This document shows positions 27,426-34,523 of a DNA stretch of 35,759 nucleotides, piece after piece. Numbering within the stretch: position 1 is the stretch's first letter; each line of letters opens with the position of its first letter. The stretch covers positions 1-35,759 of the forward strand of contig JAISDB010000107.1 in NCBI GenBank assembly GCA_031265155.1, in the 5' to 3' direction. Source of the stretch: Prevotellaceae bacterium (lineage in GTDB: Bacteria > Bacteroidota > Bacteroidia > Bacteroidales > UBA932). Below the pieces are notes generated by a model, which did not search any database, was not told the DNA's origin, and saw only the letters and a list, made by a program, of their open reading frames with translations. Made by a program: the position numbers and the translations under genes.

Positions 27426-28766
27426 GTGTTACAGATTAAATTTGAAAAAAACATAGAACAGTTCGGCATTTCAAAACGCAACGACAAAATATTGCTTGCC
27501 GTCAGTGGCGGCATTGATTCTGTTGTTATGGCGCATTTGTTTTTTACGGCAAAATTCAACGCGGCAATTGCGCACTGCAATTTTTCGCTGCGCGGCAAAG
27601 CTTCCGACAATGATGCCACATTCGTCGAATCGTTTGCAAAATCACATAAGGCAGCATTTCATTCGATAAGATTTGATACCGAAAATTATGCCCGCAAGCA
27701 CAAAATCTCAGTAGAAATGGCGGCGCGAAAATTGCGTTACGACTGGTTTGAAAGTATCCGTACACAATACGGCTATTCGAAAATTGCAATCGCTCACAAC
27801 AAAAACGACTCTGTTGAAACATTTTTTCTTAACCTCGCTCGCGGCACAGGCATAAAAGGATTGCTCGGAATTACGCCGAAAACGGAAACAGTTATTCGCC
27901 CCTTGCTTTTTGCATCGCGCAAGCAAATTGAAAATCATGCAAGCAGGCACAATATTGCCTTTTGCACGGATGAAACAAACAGCAGCAACGCGTTTTCGCG
28001 CAACAGAATACGCAATAACATAATTACCGAATTTGAAAAGATAAATCCGTCGTTTTTGCAAACGATGACAGAAAACATGAATCGAATTTCGCAATACTGC
28101 GATGTACTGCAACCGTTGAAAAACAAAGTAATATCCGAGATTGTCGATAGCGGTAATGATAAACTTCTTATTGATATTGGCAAATTGCATCAAGCTGAAA
28201 ATGAGCGGTTATGGCTTTTTGAAATATTGCAGCAGTACGGTTTCGGCACGGAACGCATTGCAGACATTCATACTGCGCTTGATGGAGAATCGGGTAAAAA
28301 ATTCTTTTCAAAAACACACGTTCTGCTTAAGGATAGAAAAAATTTAATTGTATCGCCATTGAAATCAGCCGAATTTTTATCTGTTGAAATTGGCAAAAAT
28401 ACTGTCGAAATTGAATATCCGGTATCATTAACAATAGAAAAAAAGGAAAATAAAAATGTCGAAATAGAAAAAGAACAAAATGTGGCATTTTTGAATTTCG
28501 ACAAGCTGAAATTTCCTTTGCTGTTGCGTAAATGGCAAGCCGGCGACAGCTTTACGCCTTTCGGAATGAAAGGAAGGAAAAAGTTAAGCGATTATTTTAT
28601 CGATAAAAAACTGTCGCAATTTGAAAAGGATGAACAGTATGTCTTATTGTCGGCAGAAAAAATCGTATGGCTTGTGAATTGCAGGATAGACAATAATTTC
28701 AGGGTCGATGAAAATTGCAGGACAATTTTGAAGATAACTTATAATCATGCAGAAAAAAAACATTGA
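27426..28766 (+). CDS. tilS: tRNA(Ile)-lysidine synthase
   Basis: An N-type ATP pyrophosphatase that converts C34 of the tRNA-Ile CAU anticodon to lysidine so that it reads AUA. The PP-loop SGGIDS is at residues 27-32 from the proposed start. [10 protein letters not shown] and the [20 protein letters not shown] motif (His and Asn/Asp of the active site) follow. The C-terminal TilS domain contains [20 protein letters not shown]. The open frame extends 21 codons upstream to an ATG at 27363, but I chose the GTG at 27426. It places the PP-loop at the usual distance from the N-terminus, and the promoter element at 27414-27421 lies inside the longer version. The 3' end overlaps ruvC by 20 bases. 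Confidence 0.87.
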   Translation: MLQIKFEKNIEQFGISKRNDKILLAVSGGIDSVVMAHLFFTAKFNAAIAHCNFSLRGKASDNDATFVESFAKSHKAAFHSIRFDTENYARKHKISVEMAARKLRYDWFESIRTQYGYSKIAIAHNKNDSVETFFLNLARGTGIKGLLGITPKTETVIRPLLFASRKQIENHASRHNIAFCTDETNSSNAFSRNRIRNNIITEFEKINPSFLQTMTENMNRISQYCDVLQPLKNKVISEIVDSGNDKLLIDIGKLHQAENERLWLFEILQQYGFGTERIADIHTALDGESGKKFFSKTHVLLKDRKNLIVSPLKSAEFLSVEIGKNTVEIEYPVSLTIEKKENKNVEIEKEQNVAFLNFDKLKFPLLLRKWQAGDSFTPFGMKGRKKLSDYFIDKKLSQFEKDEQYVLLSAEKIVWLVNCRIDNNFRVDENCRTILKITYNHAEKKH

Positions 28767-29325
28767 AGGCGAAAAAATAATTTTAGGCATCGACCCGGGT
28801 ACATCAATATTAGGCTACGGTTTAATCCGGGTATGTGGAAAAAATCCGGAACTGATAATTTTAGGTTCCATTGAATTGAAAAAATACAGGGATCATTATG
28901 TTAAACTCAAAACTATATTCGACAGAATTACTCAACTTATTGATGAGTATTGTCCCGACGAACTTTCGATAGAAGCTCCGTTTTTCGGTAAAAATGTTCA
29001 AAGCATGCTCAAGCTTGGTCGTGCGCAGGGAGTAGCCATAACAGCAGCACTACAGCATTCGATTCCTGTTTTCGAGTATGCTCCGCGAAAAATAAAAATG
29101 TCGATAACAGGACGAGGTTCCGCATCAAAAGAGCAGGTAGCGTTCATATTGCAAAAAATATTGAAAATCAAAAAACTTCCTCAAAATTTGGATGCCACCG
29201 ATGGCTTGGCAGTTGCGCTTTGTCATTATTATCAGACAAGCGGAGGAGTTACCAAAGATGCAACTCCATACAAATCGTGGAAAGATTTTATAAATCAGAA
29301 TGCAAAGCGCGTAAAGAAAAATTGA
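28747..29325 (+). CDS. ruvC: Holliday junction resolvase RuvC
   Basis: A 192-residue endonuclease that cuts Holliday junctions with RuvAB during recombination repair. The metal-binding acidic residues are all present: Asp16 in GIDPG, Glu76 in [20 protein letters not shown], and Asp149 and Asp152 in [27 protein letters not shown] is the conserved loop before the last helix. Length is normal, with a short lysine-rich tail. It overlaps the end of tilS by 20 bases in a different frame, so translation is probably coupled. It ends 4 bases from the convergent trxB stop. Confidence 0.93.
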   Translation: MQKKNIEGEKIILGIDPGTSILGYGLIRVCGKNPELIILGSIELKKYRDHYVKLKTIFDRITQLIDEYCPDELSIEAPFFGKNVQSMLKLGRAQGVAITAALQHSIPVFEYAPRKIKMSITGRGSASKEQVAFILQKILKIKKLPQNLDATDGLAVALCHYYQTSGGVTKDATPYKSWKDFINQNAKRVKKN

Positions 29326-29329
29326 CTTC

Positions 29330-30262
29330 TCAACTTCCCGTCAAAAATCTTTCGGCATCAATAGCCGCCATGCAACCCGAAGCGGCAGCCGTAATTCCCT
29401 GACGATAATGAGGATCCTGTACATCACCTGCCGCAAATACGCCTGCGATGTTTGTTCTTGTTGTTTTTCCCTGTGTAATAATATAACCGTGTTCGTCGGT
29501 TTCGACAGCCGGCTTGAAAACTTCGGTATTCGGCTGATGTCCTATTGCAAGAAAAAATCCATCAACTGTAACTGTTTTTTCCCTGCCGCTTTTATGTACA
29601 AGATTTGCGCCGGTTACGCCGTTTTCGTCTCCCGTAATTTCTACGGTTTGGTATTCCCACAATATTTCTATATTTGGCGTATTCATTACGCGCTGTTGCA
29701 TTATTGTTGTTGCGCGCAAAACATTTCGACGAACTATCATGTAAACCTTGCGCGCCAAGCCTGCAAGATACACAGCTTCTTCGCAAGCCGTATCGCCGCC
29801 TCCGACAACGGCAACATCTTTTTTCCGATAAAAAAATCCATCGCAGGTTGCACATGCCGAAACACCCATGCCTTTAAATTTTTCTTCGCCCGGCAATCCC
29901 AAATATTTTGCAGTTGCGCCTGTGGCAATAATCACAGTATCGGCTTGTATCTGCTTACTGTCATCAACAGTAACCGTAAACGGACGTTTAGAGAAATCAA
30001 CTTTTGTAATCATTCCGAAACGAACATCCGCGCCAAAGCGTATGGCTTGCTGTTTTAAATCGTCCATCAACTGTATGCCTGTAATTCCCTGCGGATATCC
30101 CGGAAAATTTTCAACTTCGGTTGTTGTTGTTAATTGTCCTCCGATTTGGGATCCTTCATAAAGCACAGGATTCAGGTTTGCTCGCGATGCATAAATTGCA
30201 GCCGTATATCCGGCAGGTCCGCTTCCGATAATCAAGCATTTTGTTTTTTCCATTTCACTCAT
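29330..30262 (-). CDS. trxB: Thioredoxin-disulfide reductase
   Basis: A 310-residue flavoenzyme that reduces thioredoxin with NADPH. The FAD-binding GSGPAGYTAA begins at residue 13, the redox-active motif is Cys137-Ala-Thr-Cys140 followed by Asp141, the NADPH-binding GGGDTACEEA is at 154-163, and the C-terminal FAD segment GVFAAGDVQD is followed by the GCMAA helix. Length is normal. The ATG at 30262 is the first candidate; a second in-frame Met lies 4 codons in. It is convergent with ruvC and sits 25 bases downstream of the coiled-coil protein gene, probably on the same transcript. Confidence 0.95.
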   Translation of the reverse strand: MSEMEKTKCLIIGSGPAGYTAAIYASRANLNPVLYEGSQIGGQLTTTTEVENFPGYPQGITGIQLMDDLKQQAIRFGADVRFGMITKVDFSKRPFTVTVDDSKQIQADTVIIATGATAKYLGLPGEEKFKGMGVSACATCDGFFYRKKDVAVVGGGDTACEEAVYLAGLARKVYMIVRRNVLRATTIMQQRVMNTPNIEILWEYQTVEITGDENGVTGANLVHKSGREKTVTVDGFFLAIGHQPNTEVFKPAVETDEHGYIITQGKTTRTNIAGVFAAGDVQDPHYRQGITAAASGCMAAIDAERFLTGS

Positions 30263-30287
30263 TCACAAATTATTTTAGTTTATTTTT

Positions 30288-30617
30288 TTAATTTCTAATG
30301 TCATTTTCCATAGTGTTGAGTTTTCGTTTTTGCTCGTTCAATTCCTGTTGCATTCGGTCTATTGTTCGTTTTTGTTCAGATATTGCTTTGTTTGCATTTT
30401 GTAAGTCCTGTTTCAACGATTCTACCGCAGTTATTAATGTTTTAACTGTTTCGTAACTCAAAGTCGAAACTTTAAGTCTGCTCCACGTATCAACAACAAC
30501 TAACTGTCCGCCCGATTCTTTAAAAGTATTTTTCAGTACGGGATTTTCTGCCTGAGCCTGTGCACAATTTGCAAGTGCAATAAACAGAATGGCAATAAAA
30601 AGGATTTTAATTTTCAT
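30288..30617 (-). CDS. Small periplasmic coiled-coil protein
   Basis: A 109-residue protein. I chose the ATG at 30617, where a clean signal peptide begins (MKIKILFIAILFIALANCAQ, cleaved near AQA); the longer frame from 30728 would cross a promoter and has no sensible N-terminus. After a short folded part (KESGGQLVVVDTWSRLKVST), the last 50 residues form a Gln/Glu/Lys-rich coiled coil with heptads (QNANKAISEQKRTIDRMQQE). The function is unknown. It precedes trxB on the same strand. A TAnnTTTG element 18 bases upstream supports the start. Confidence 0.65.
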   Translation of the reverse strand: MKIKILFIAILFIALANCAQAQAENPVLKNTFKESGGQLVVVDTWSRLKVSTLSYETVKTLITAVESLKQDLQNANKAISEQKRTIDRMQQELNEQKRKLNTMENDIRN

Positions 30618-30634
30618 ATTTGATATAATTTCTA

Positions 30635-30642
30635 CAAAGTTA
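30635..30642 (-). promoter_or_regulatory. -7 promoter element for the coiled-coil gene and trxB
   Basis: On the minus strand TAACTTTG fits TAnnTTTG and lies 18 bases before the ATG at 30617. The -33 box is not well matched. Confidence 0.5.
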
Positions 30643-30704
30643 ATAAAATAAATATGTATTTTGATTATAATATTTTTCAGTAAGATAAAGAAGTCTTGAT
30701 ATGC

Positions 30705-30735
30705 TTTGATTTTTAAATTTTTTATCATATCTTTG
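30705..30735 (+). promoter_or_regulatory. Promoter of tRNA-Pro
   Basis: TTTG at 30705-30708, 19 bases, then TATCTTTG at 30728-30735. The mature tRNA begins 20 bases downstream. Confidence 0.65.
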
Positions 30736-30754
30736 CGGCTCTAAAATAAAAAAT

Positions 30755-30828
30755 CGGGGTGTGGCGCAGTTGGCTAGCGCACTTGCATGGGGTGCAAGGG
30801 GTCGAAAGTTCGAGTCTTTTCACCCCGA
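30755..30828 (+). tRNA. tRNA-Pro (anticodon GGG)
   Basis: A complete 74-base cloverleaf. The acceptor stem is CGGGGTG / CACCCCG (30755-30761 and 30821-30827), starting with C as is usual for tRNA-Pro. The D-arm is GCGC...GCGC, the anticodon stem CTTGC / GCAAG, and the loop ATGGGGT gives anticodon GGG at 30789-30791. The T-arm has TTCGAGT with one G-T pair. CCA is not encoded. The gene ends 132 bases before an integrase and is the likely insertion target of the element on its right. Confidence 0.95.
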
Positions 30829-30859
30829 CTTATTGAAAACCATATAGATAAAGAAGTTA

Positions 30860-30896
30860 AGAGGAGTATTCAACAAAAAATATTCCTCTCTTTTTT
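30860..30896 (+). terminator. Terminator after tRNA-Pro
   Basis: An 11-bp stem, AGAGGAGTATT / AATATTCCTCT (30860-30870 and 30879-30889, one G-T pair), with an 8-base loop, then CTTTTTT. Its T-run also supplies the -33 box (30894-30897) of the integrase promoter. Confidence 0.85.
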
Positions 30897-30925
30897 GTCA
30901 AAAGAAACAAATTTTGCTACATTTG
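30894..30925 (+). promoter_or_regulatory. Integrase promoter
   Basis: TTTG at 30894-30897, exactly 20 bases, then TACATTTG at 30918-30925. The transcript would begin near 30930, about 30 bases before the integrase ATG. Confidence 0.7.
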
Positions 30926-30936
30926 CAGCAAAAAAG

Positions 30937-30958
30937 TGTAACGTAAATGTAACGTAAA
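30937..30958 (+). repeat. Tandem 11-bp repeat in the integrase leader
   Basis: TGTAACGTAAA occurs twice without a gap (30937-30947 and 30948-30958), between the predicted transcription start and the ATG at 30961. The spacing of about one helical turn suits a protein-binding site. Confidence 0.8.
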
Positions 30959-30960
30959 AT

Positions 30961-32154
30961 ATGGCAACAATAGTACCTTATATCCGAATACAAAAAAATG
31001 ACGGCACGTATCGTGTATTGATTAAAATTACACATCAAAAATTACGTGTTTTTATTCCTACGGAAATTTATGTTTCTCAAAAAGACATAAATAACAAGAA
31101 CCAACTCAAAAAAAATTTCAGTTCCATACCACTTGAAAAAATCATTTACACATATAGAAACCGAATAGCAGAATTAGGCACAAAAATAAAGGCATATTCG
31201 GCAAATGACATAAAGCATTATTTACTTAAATCAGACCGGACGGACGGCGGTAAATACATTGATTTTATTAAATTTTGCGAGCATCGCAACACTGAAATTT
31301 TAAGATTAAAAGGCAAAAACGGTACATGGTATGCCAATCATGCGGCTATCGAATGGTTAAAGGTATTTATAAAAGACAGTGCGCTAAACGTAAATACAAT
31401 AAACAGGGCGTTGCTGAAAAAGTTTGAAAGTTTTTTAATTGAGCAAAACGTAGGCTCGGCAGGCATAAGTTCATATCTTCGCGCCTTGCGTACAATGTTT
31501 ATTTTGTGCATGGACGAATACAATGACGAGCAACACGATGAATATATAATTAAGCACTACCCGTTCAGGCGGTTCAAGATAACCGAACATCACGCCGAAA
31601 AGCGAAGTGTGAATATTGAAGATTTGAAAAAGATAATTTCTTTTGACTGTAAAGCGCAAAGAGAGCATTTAGGTAAAGACATGTTTTTGCTTACGTTTTT
31701 TCTTGCCGGAATTGCGCCTGTTGATTTGTTCAGCCTTTCAGAAATAAAAGGCGGCTACATAGAATATTACAGAAACAAAGTTAAGCATCGCGACAATAAA
31801 ATTAAAGTGAAAATATTTGTTTGCCGGCAGGCTGTTGAGTTGATAGAAAAATACAGTACGGAATATTTTTTGTCGGATATTAAAAAGTATCGAAATGCTA
31901 AAAATTTTGCACGGGCTTGCAGTAAGGGACTTGAAAATATATGTTCAGGTTTGGGCATGGATAAAGTTACATTATACCGGGCGCGACATACTTTTGCCAC
32001 CTTTGCTGCAGAACTCGGATTTGATACTAATTTGATTGACTATACGCTCGGACACGCACCAAGCCGTAACGCAATGGCAGAAGTTTATATCACGCGCACG
32101 CAAACGGCAGTTGATAATCTTGTGAAAAAAGTTATTGAAAAATTAATCGAATAA
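30961..32154 (+). CDS. Tyrosine recombinase / site-specific integrase
   Basis: A 397-residue integrase of the Bacteroidota phage/element type. An N-terminal arm-binding region (about 1-95) is followed by a SAM-like core-binding domain (about 100-215) and the catalytic domain. Visible catalytic residues are Lys273/275 in the beta-hairpin, Arg342-His343 in YRARHTFATF, His365 in YTLGHA and the nucleophile Tyr376 in EVYITRT. The first catalytic arginine appears to be missing: the box reads FFLAGIAPVDL, with Ala252 at the Arg position. This is a known trait of one Bacteroidota integrase subgroup. It lies directly after tRNA-Pro, which it presumably targets. Confidence 0.9.
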   Translation: MATIVPYIRIQKNDGTYRVLIKITHQKLRVFIPTEIYVSQKDINNKNQLKKNFSSIPLEKIIYTYRNRIAELGTKIKAYSANDIKHYLLKSDRTDGGKYIDFIKFCEHRNTEILRLKGKNGTWYANHAAIEWLKVFIKDSALNVNTINRALLKKFESFLIEQNVGSAGISSYLRALRTMFILCMDEYNDEQHDEYIIKHYPFRRFKITEHHAEKRSVNIEDLKKIISFDCKAQREHLGKDMFLLTFFLAGIAPVDLFSLSEIKGGYIEYYRNKVKHRDNKIKVKIFVCRQAVELIEKYSTEYFLSDIKKYRNAKNFARACSKGLENICSGLGMDKVTLYRARHTFATFAAELGFDTNLIDYTLGHAPSRNAMAEVYITRTQTAVDNLVKKVIEKLIE

Positions 32155-32156
32155 TA

Positions 32157-32558
32157 CTATTGCTTCTCTTTTCTTCCGAACCTCAAAAAAGATTGTATAA
32201 TTGCAATTATGCCAACACTGCCAAAAATAGTACCTGCAATTTCCTTATCAAGATATATAAACAAACCGCCTAATATAAGTGCTGATATTGCTAATATAAA
32301 TGCCAGCCAAAGCGATGTAGTTGTTATGCCCAGCTCTTTATTTGCGATTTTTATTCTATCATCATTAAATTTAAGACGAGCGTTTTGTTCCTGTTCTGTA
32401 CGCGCCATTATCCATGATATTATATTTGGGTCAATCTGTTTGAGTTTTTCCAACTCATCGGCAGATGGCAATAAATTATCATCTATAATCGTATTTTGTT
32501 CGATTGCTCCCTGATTCTTATTTACAGCCATTTTGGTTTGTTGATGCCTTTGTGCCAT
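32157..32558 (-). CDS. DUF2335 family membrane protein
   Basis: A 133-residue predicted inner-membrane protein. The segment LPSADELEKLKQIDPNIISW (30-49) followed by MARTEQEQNAR is the DUF2335 signature. Two membrane helices follow at about 81-103 (LWLAFILAISALILGGLFIYL) and 107-126. DUF2335 proteins are often found in prophages and mobile elements, and their role is not established. It is convergent with the integrase (2 bases between stops). Its start is one base after the stop of the 70-residue gene, so the two are translationally coupled. A later in-frame Met at residue 10 is an alternative start. Confidence 0.72.
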   Translation of the reverse strand: MAQRHQQTKMAVNKNQGAIEQNTIIDDNLLPSADELEKLKQIDPNIISWIMARTEQEQNARLKFNDDRIKIANKELGITTTSLWLAFILAISALILGGLFIYLDKEIAGTIFGSVGIIAIIQSFLRFGRKEKQ

Positions 32559-32559
32559 T

Positions 32560-32772
32560 TTATATAAATTTTAATTTGGATTTAGCAGCTTCAACCGATT
32601 TTTTAAAATCATTCGACAAATTAAACATATCATTACGTATATTTTTTTTATCGTTTTCTACTCCAAGATAAACAATCGTTTGTCTAATGTCAGATGTTAA
32701 TTTATTCTTTTTAGTACACGAAATAAACACACCATGAGTATTCGTTATTATTGATTTGATTTTCTGTTTCAT
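32560..32772 (-). CDS. Small basic hypothetical protein coupled to DUF2335 gene
   Basis: A 70-residue Lys/Asn-rich protein with ATG at 32772. Its stop lies one base before the DUF2335 start. The N-terminal half (KIKSIITNTHGVFISCTKKN) looks beta-rich and the C-terminal half is helical (NLSNDFKKSVEAAKSKLKF). No known motif is recognised. The tight coupling suggests a functional link with the membrane protein. Confidence 0.55.
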   Translation of the reverse strand: MKQKIKSIITNTHGVFISCTKKNKLTSDIRQTIVYLGVENDKKNIRNDMFNLSNDFKKSVEAAKSKLKFI

Positions 32773-32847
32773 AATTTTATTGCACCCTAAAATAGTTTTT
32801 CAATTACAAAATTACAAATAAACAAATAAACTCGCAAACATTTTTAG

Positions 32848-32898
32848 TTAAATTATAACTATTGCTACAGCTATATTTATTGCTTGTTCTAATTTCAT
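32848..32898 (-). CDS. Possible 16-residue hydrophobic peptide
   Basis: A minus-strand ATG (32898-32896) begins MKLEQAINIAVAIVII and stops at 32848. A charged start followed by a hydrophobic run would suit a membrane micropeptide, and it sits between the repressor and the small coupled genes. It is short enough to arise by chance in AT-rich DNA. No ribosome site is evident. Confidence 0.2.
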   Translation of the reverse strand: MKLEQAINIAVAIVII

Positions 32899-32991
32899 AG
32901 TTCTTTATTTTTCAGTTAATTTTTATTTTTAAGAATTATCGTTTTTTCATTCCTTTTCTCTTTGGAAATAGCTGTATAATCTTGCAACGAA

Positions 32992-33405
32992 CTATACACG
33001 CGCACTTAGCGCACCCCCCACAATATTTTTTCGTACATCCTGCGATTTGGCAATTTCCGTTATTAGTCTTTCGTAATGCGCTCTTTGCACTGCGATTATC
33101 TTTTCGTAGTGTTCTCTTTGTGCTGCAATTTCGGTTAAAAATCCCCGTACTATTGCACTTACATCAACGGCGTTGTTTGCAACAGGGTTGACATGAGTAG
33201 CTGTTCCGAGTAGCATCTCGCCCTCGCCAGTAAGAAGCCAGTCGATGTTTAAATCATTATAAACATCACTAATTTTCTGTAGTGTTTTGATGGTAAGATT
33301 ATTTTTCATGTTGTTAATCGTACCACGACCTATACCACAGATAGACTCAAATTTATTTTGTCCTATTTTTTTATATTTGACAAATTTTTTTAATCTTTCT
33401 TTCAT
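32992..33405 (-). CDS. CI/Cro-like HTH repressor with 11-residue coiled-coil repeats
   Basis: A 137-residue regulator. Residues 1-66 form an HTH_3-type domain (QNKFESICGIGRGTINNMKN as helix-turn-helix; NIDWLLTGEGEML as the typical Bacteroidota phage-repressor end). There is no LexA/S24 peptidase domain. Residues 90-120 are helical, with two 11-residue repeats starting QREHY (96-100) and QRAHY (107-111), a hendecad-like coiled coil probably for oligomerisation. It diverges from the small gene at 33482. A CGTTAAA half-site lies just before its start and may allow self-control. Confidence 0.8.
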   Translation of the reverse strand: MKERLKKFVKYKKIGQNKFESICGIGRGTINNMKNNLTIKTLQKISDVYNDLNIDWLLTGEGEMLLGTATHVNPVANNAVDVSAIVRGFLTEIAAQREHYEKIIAVQRAHYERLITEIAKSQDVRKNIVGGALSARV

Positions 33406-33414
33406 GATTTTATT

Positions 33415-33421
33415 TTTAACG
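33415..33421. promoter_or_regulatory. Candidate repressor half-site near repressor start
   Basis: TTTAACG lies 9 bases upstream of the repressor ATG. The same heptamer recurs at 34284-34290 and 34361-34367, and inverted at 34269-34275. Confidence 0.35.
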
Positions 33422-33450
33422 ATTATTTTCTGTATTTTTAATTTATTTTA

Positions 33451-33458
33451 TATCTTTG
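33451..33458 (+). promoter_or_regulatory. -7 promoter element of the 81-residue gene
   Basis: TATCTTTG fits TAnnTTTG and lies 23 bases before the ATG at 33482. Confidence 0.5.
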
Positions 33459-33481
33459 CAAAAATTTTAAATTTTAATGTT

Positions 33482-33727
33482 ATGGAAGATACATGGCAAA
33501 AAAGTCTCTTATTAAGAGACCTAAAAACAGTCAGCGATTTATTGCATATTGCAGTTGAATATGCAAACGAAACCCAAAAGCAAGGATATAAATTATCTTT
33601 ACTTGGAGATGAATATACTAAAACAGAGGGGCTGATTAGTCGCGCAACCACTGTTATAAATAATTTACTTTTCATATACGCAAATATTGATGAGGTAGAT
33701 TTTATAAACACAAAAAACAGTGATTAA
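33482..33727 (+). CDS. Small helical protein divergent from the repressor
   Basis: An 81-residue protein. I placed the start at the ATG at 33482, just after a promoter-like TATCTTTG; the frame upstream is hydrophobic, AT-driven and antisense to the repressor. It reads MEDTWQKSLLLRDLKTVSDL and continues helical throughout (LLGDEYTKTEGLISRATTVI). It occupies the place of a Cro gene but shows no HTH. It is convergent with the gene at 33734-34189, six bases apart. The family is not recognised. Confidence 0.6.
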   Translation: MEDTWQKSLLLRDLKTVSDLLHIAVEYANETQKQGYKLSLLGDEYTKTEGLISRATTVINNLLFIYANIDEVDFINTKNSD

Positions 33728-33733
33728 TGTAAA

Positions 33734-34189
33734 CTAAATATCTGGTTTAGGCAGAAAAAAACTACCAATAGACCGTTTGAAAATCTTATCTATGAATTGT
33801 GGCAGTTTTTCCTTTAATTCTATTATGCCGCTAACAGTGTGTTGGTAAAATATTACTCTAATATCAGCAATATCAAATGGTAAGTTAGTATCATTTTCAG
33901 CAATAAGTATGGCAGGCTCTTTAACACCGCGTCTCACCCCTAATTCATACATTACATTTGGATTTAATCCTGTCAAATTAGCTATGACCAAATCATAAGT
34001 AGAAAGGCAATTAATTATATCTTTAGTAATAGACCCCGCATTAGTTAGTTCACTTGCGCACTTAAAGGTAAATCCCCTTTGCTTTAATACGGGTGTAAGA
34101 CTTTTTATTAATTCAGTCATTTTTTGTCTTTCTTCCGAGTTTTCATTACCTATTGGAGTAATAAAAAAACATTTTTTATTTAATTCCAT
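33734..34189 (-). CDS. Nucleoside 2-deoxyribosyltransferase/TIR-like protein
   Basis: A 151-residue single-domain protein. It opens FFITPIG (8-14), has GSITKDIINCL (52-62) and then the strongest motif, DLVIANLTGLNPNVMYELG (66-84), followed by RRGVKEPAILI and LPFDIADIRVIFY. This is the Rossmann-like fold shared by nucleoside 2-deoxyribosyltransferases and TIR-like NAD-cleaving domains. Glu82 in the NPNVMYELG motif matches the catalytic glutamate of the former. Proteins of this kind occur in mobile elements and some act in anti-phage immunity, but whether this one is an enzyme, an effector or a nucleotide salvage protein is not shown. No partner domain is fused. It diverges from the rightward cluster across the operator-like region. 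Confidence 0.7.
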   Translation of the reverse strand: MELNKKCFFITPIGNENSEERQKMTELIKSLTPVLKQRGFTFKCASELTNAGSITKDIINCLSTYDLVIANLTGLNPNVMYELGVRRGVKEPAILIAENDTNLPFDIADIRVIFYQHTVSGIIELKEKLPQFIDKIFKRSIGSFFLPKPDI

Positions 34190-34523
34190 AACCTATTTTT
34201 ATCTAAAATTTTAACATTTCCTTTCTTGTTCATTTCCAATATCTTATAAAACAATTATAGATTTTTTTCGTTAAAAATTTGCATTTAACGATTTTAATCT
34301 ATATCTTTGTCCTCGAATTATGCCGCTCATATCAAAAAAAAGTTGAAAAAGCATAAAAAATTTAACGTTCAAACCTGCAAAGTGAGAGCGTTGAAAGAAA
34401 AGAGCGAAAATGCGAGTAGATATGACGGCAATCAAAAACAACTCAAATTTTATGTCTCTTTTCTTTTTATATGGCAAAGGTAAAAAAATAAATAATAACA
34501 GTAACAATAAAAAAAGTAAGAAA
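34190..34523. other. Regulatory interval with operator-like repeats and rightward promoter
   Basis: It contains the inverted repeat and promoter at 34269-34309 and another TTTAACG at 34361-34367. An in-frame upstream extension of the next gene (from 34410) is low-complexity and Asn/Lys-rich, so I treat it as untranslated leader. Confidence 0.55.
34269..34309 (+). promoter_or_regulatory. Rightward promoter overlapped by an inverted-repeat operator
   Basis: TTTG (34278-34281), 20 bases, TATCTTTG (34302-34309): a full consensus promoter. The -33 box lies in the loop of the inverted repeat CGTTAAA / TTTAACG (34269-34275 and 34284-34290), an ideal position for repression by the element's CI-like protein. 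Confidence 0.6.

Noticed and set aside
30618..30728. N-terminal extension of the coiled-coil protein gene
   Set aside because: It would place 37 hydrophobic/Lys-Ile-rich residues before a clean signal peptide, and it spans the gene's own -7 element and abuts the tRNA promoter.
33287..33481. Upstream extension of the 81-residue gene
   Set aside because: Antisense to the repressor gene and crosses the divergent promoter region; strongly hydrophobic and AT-driven.
34410..34523. 38-residue upstream extension of the 62-residue gene
   Set aside because: Low-complexity Asn/Lys-rich sequence with no start support; the ATG at 34524 gives a compact protein.
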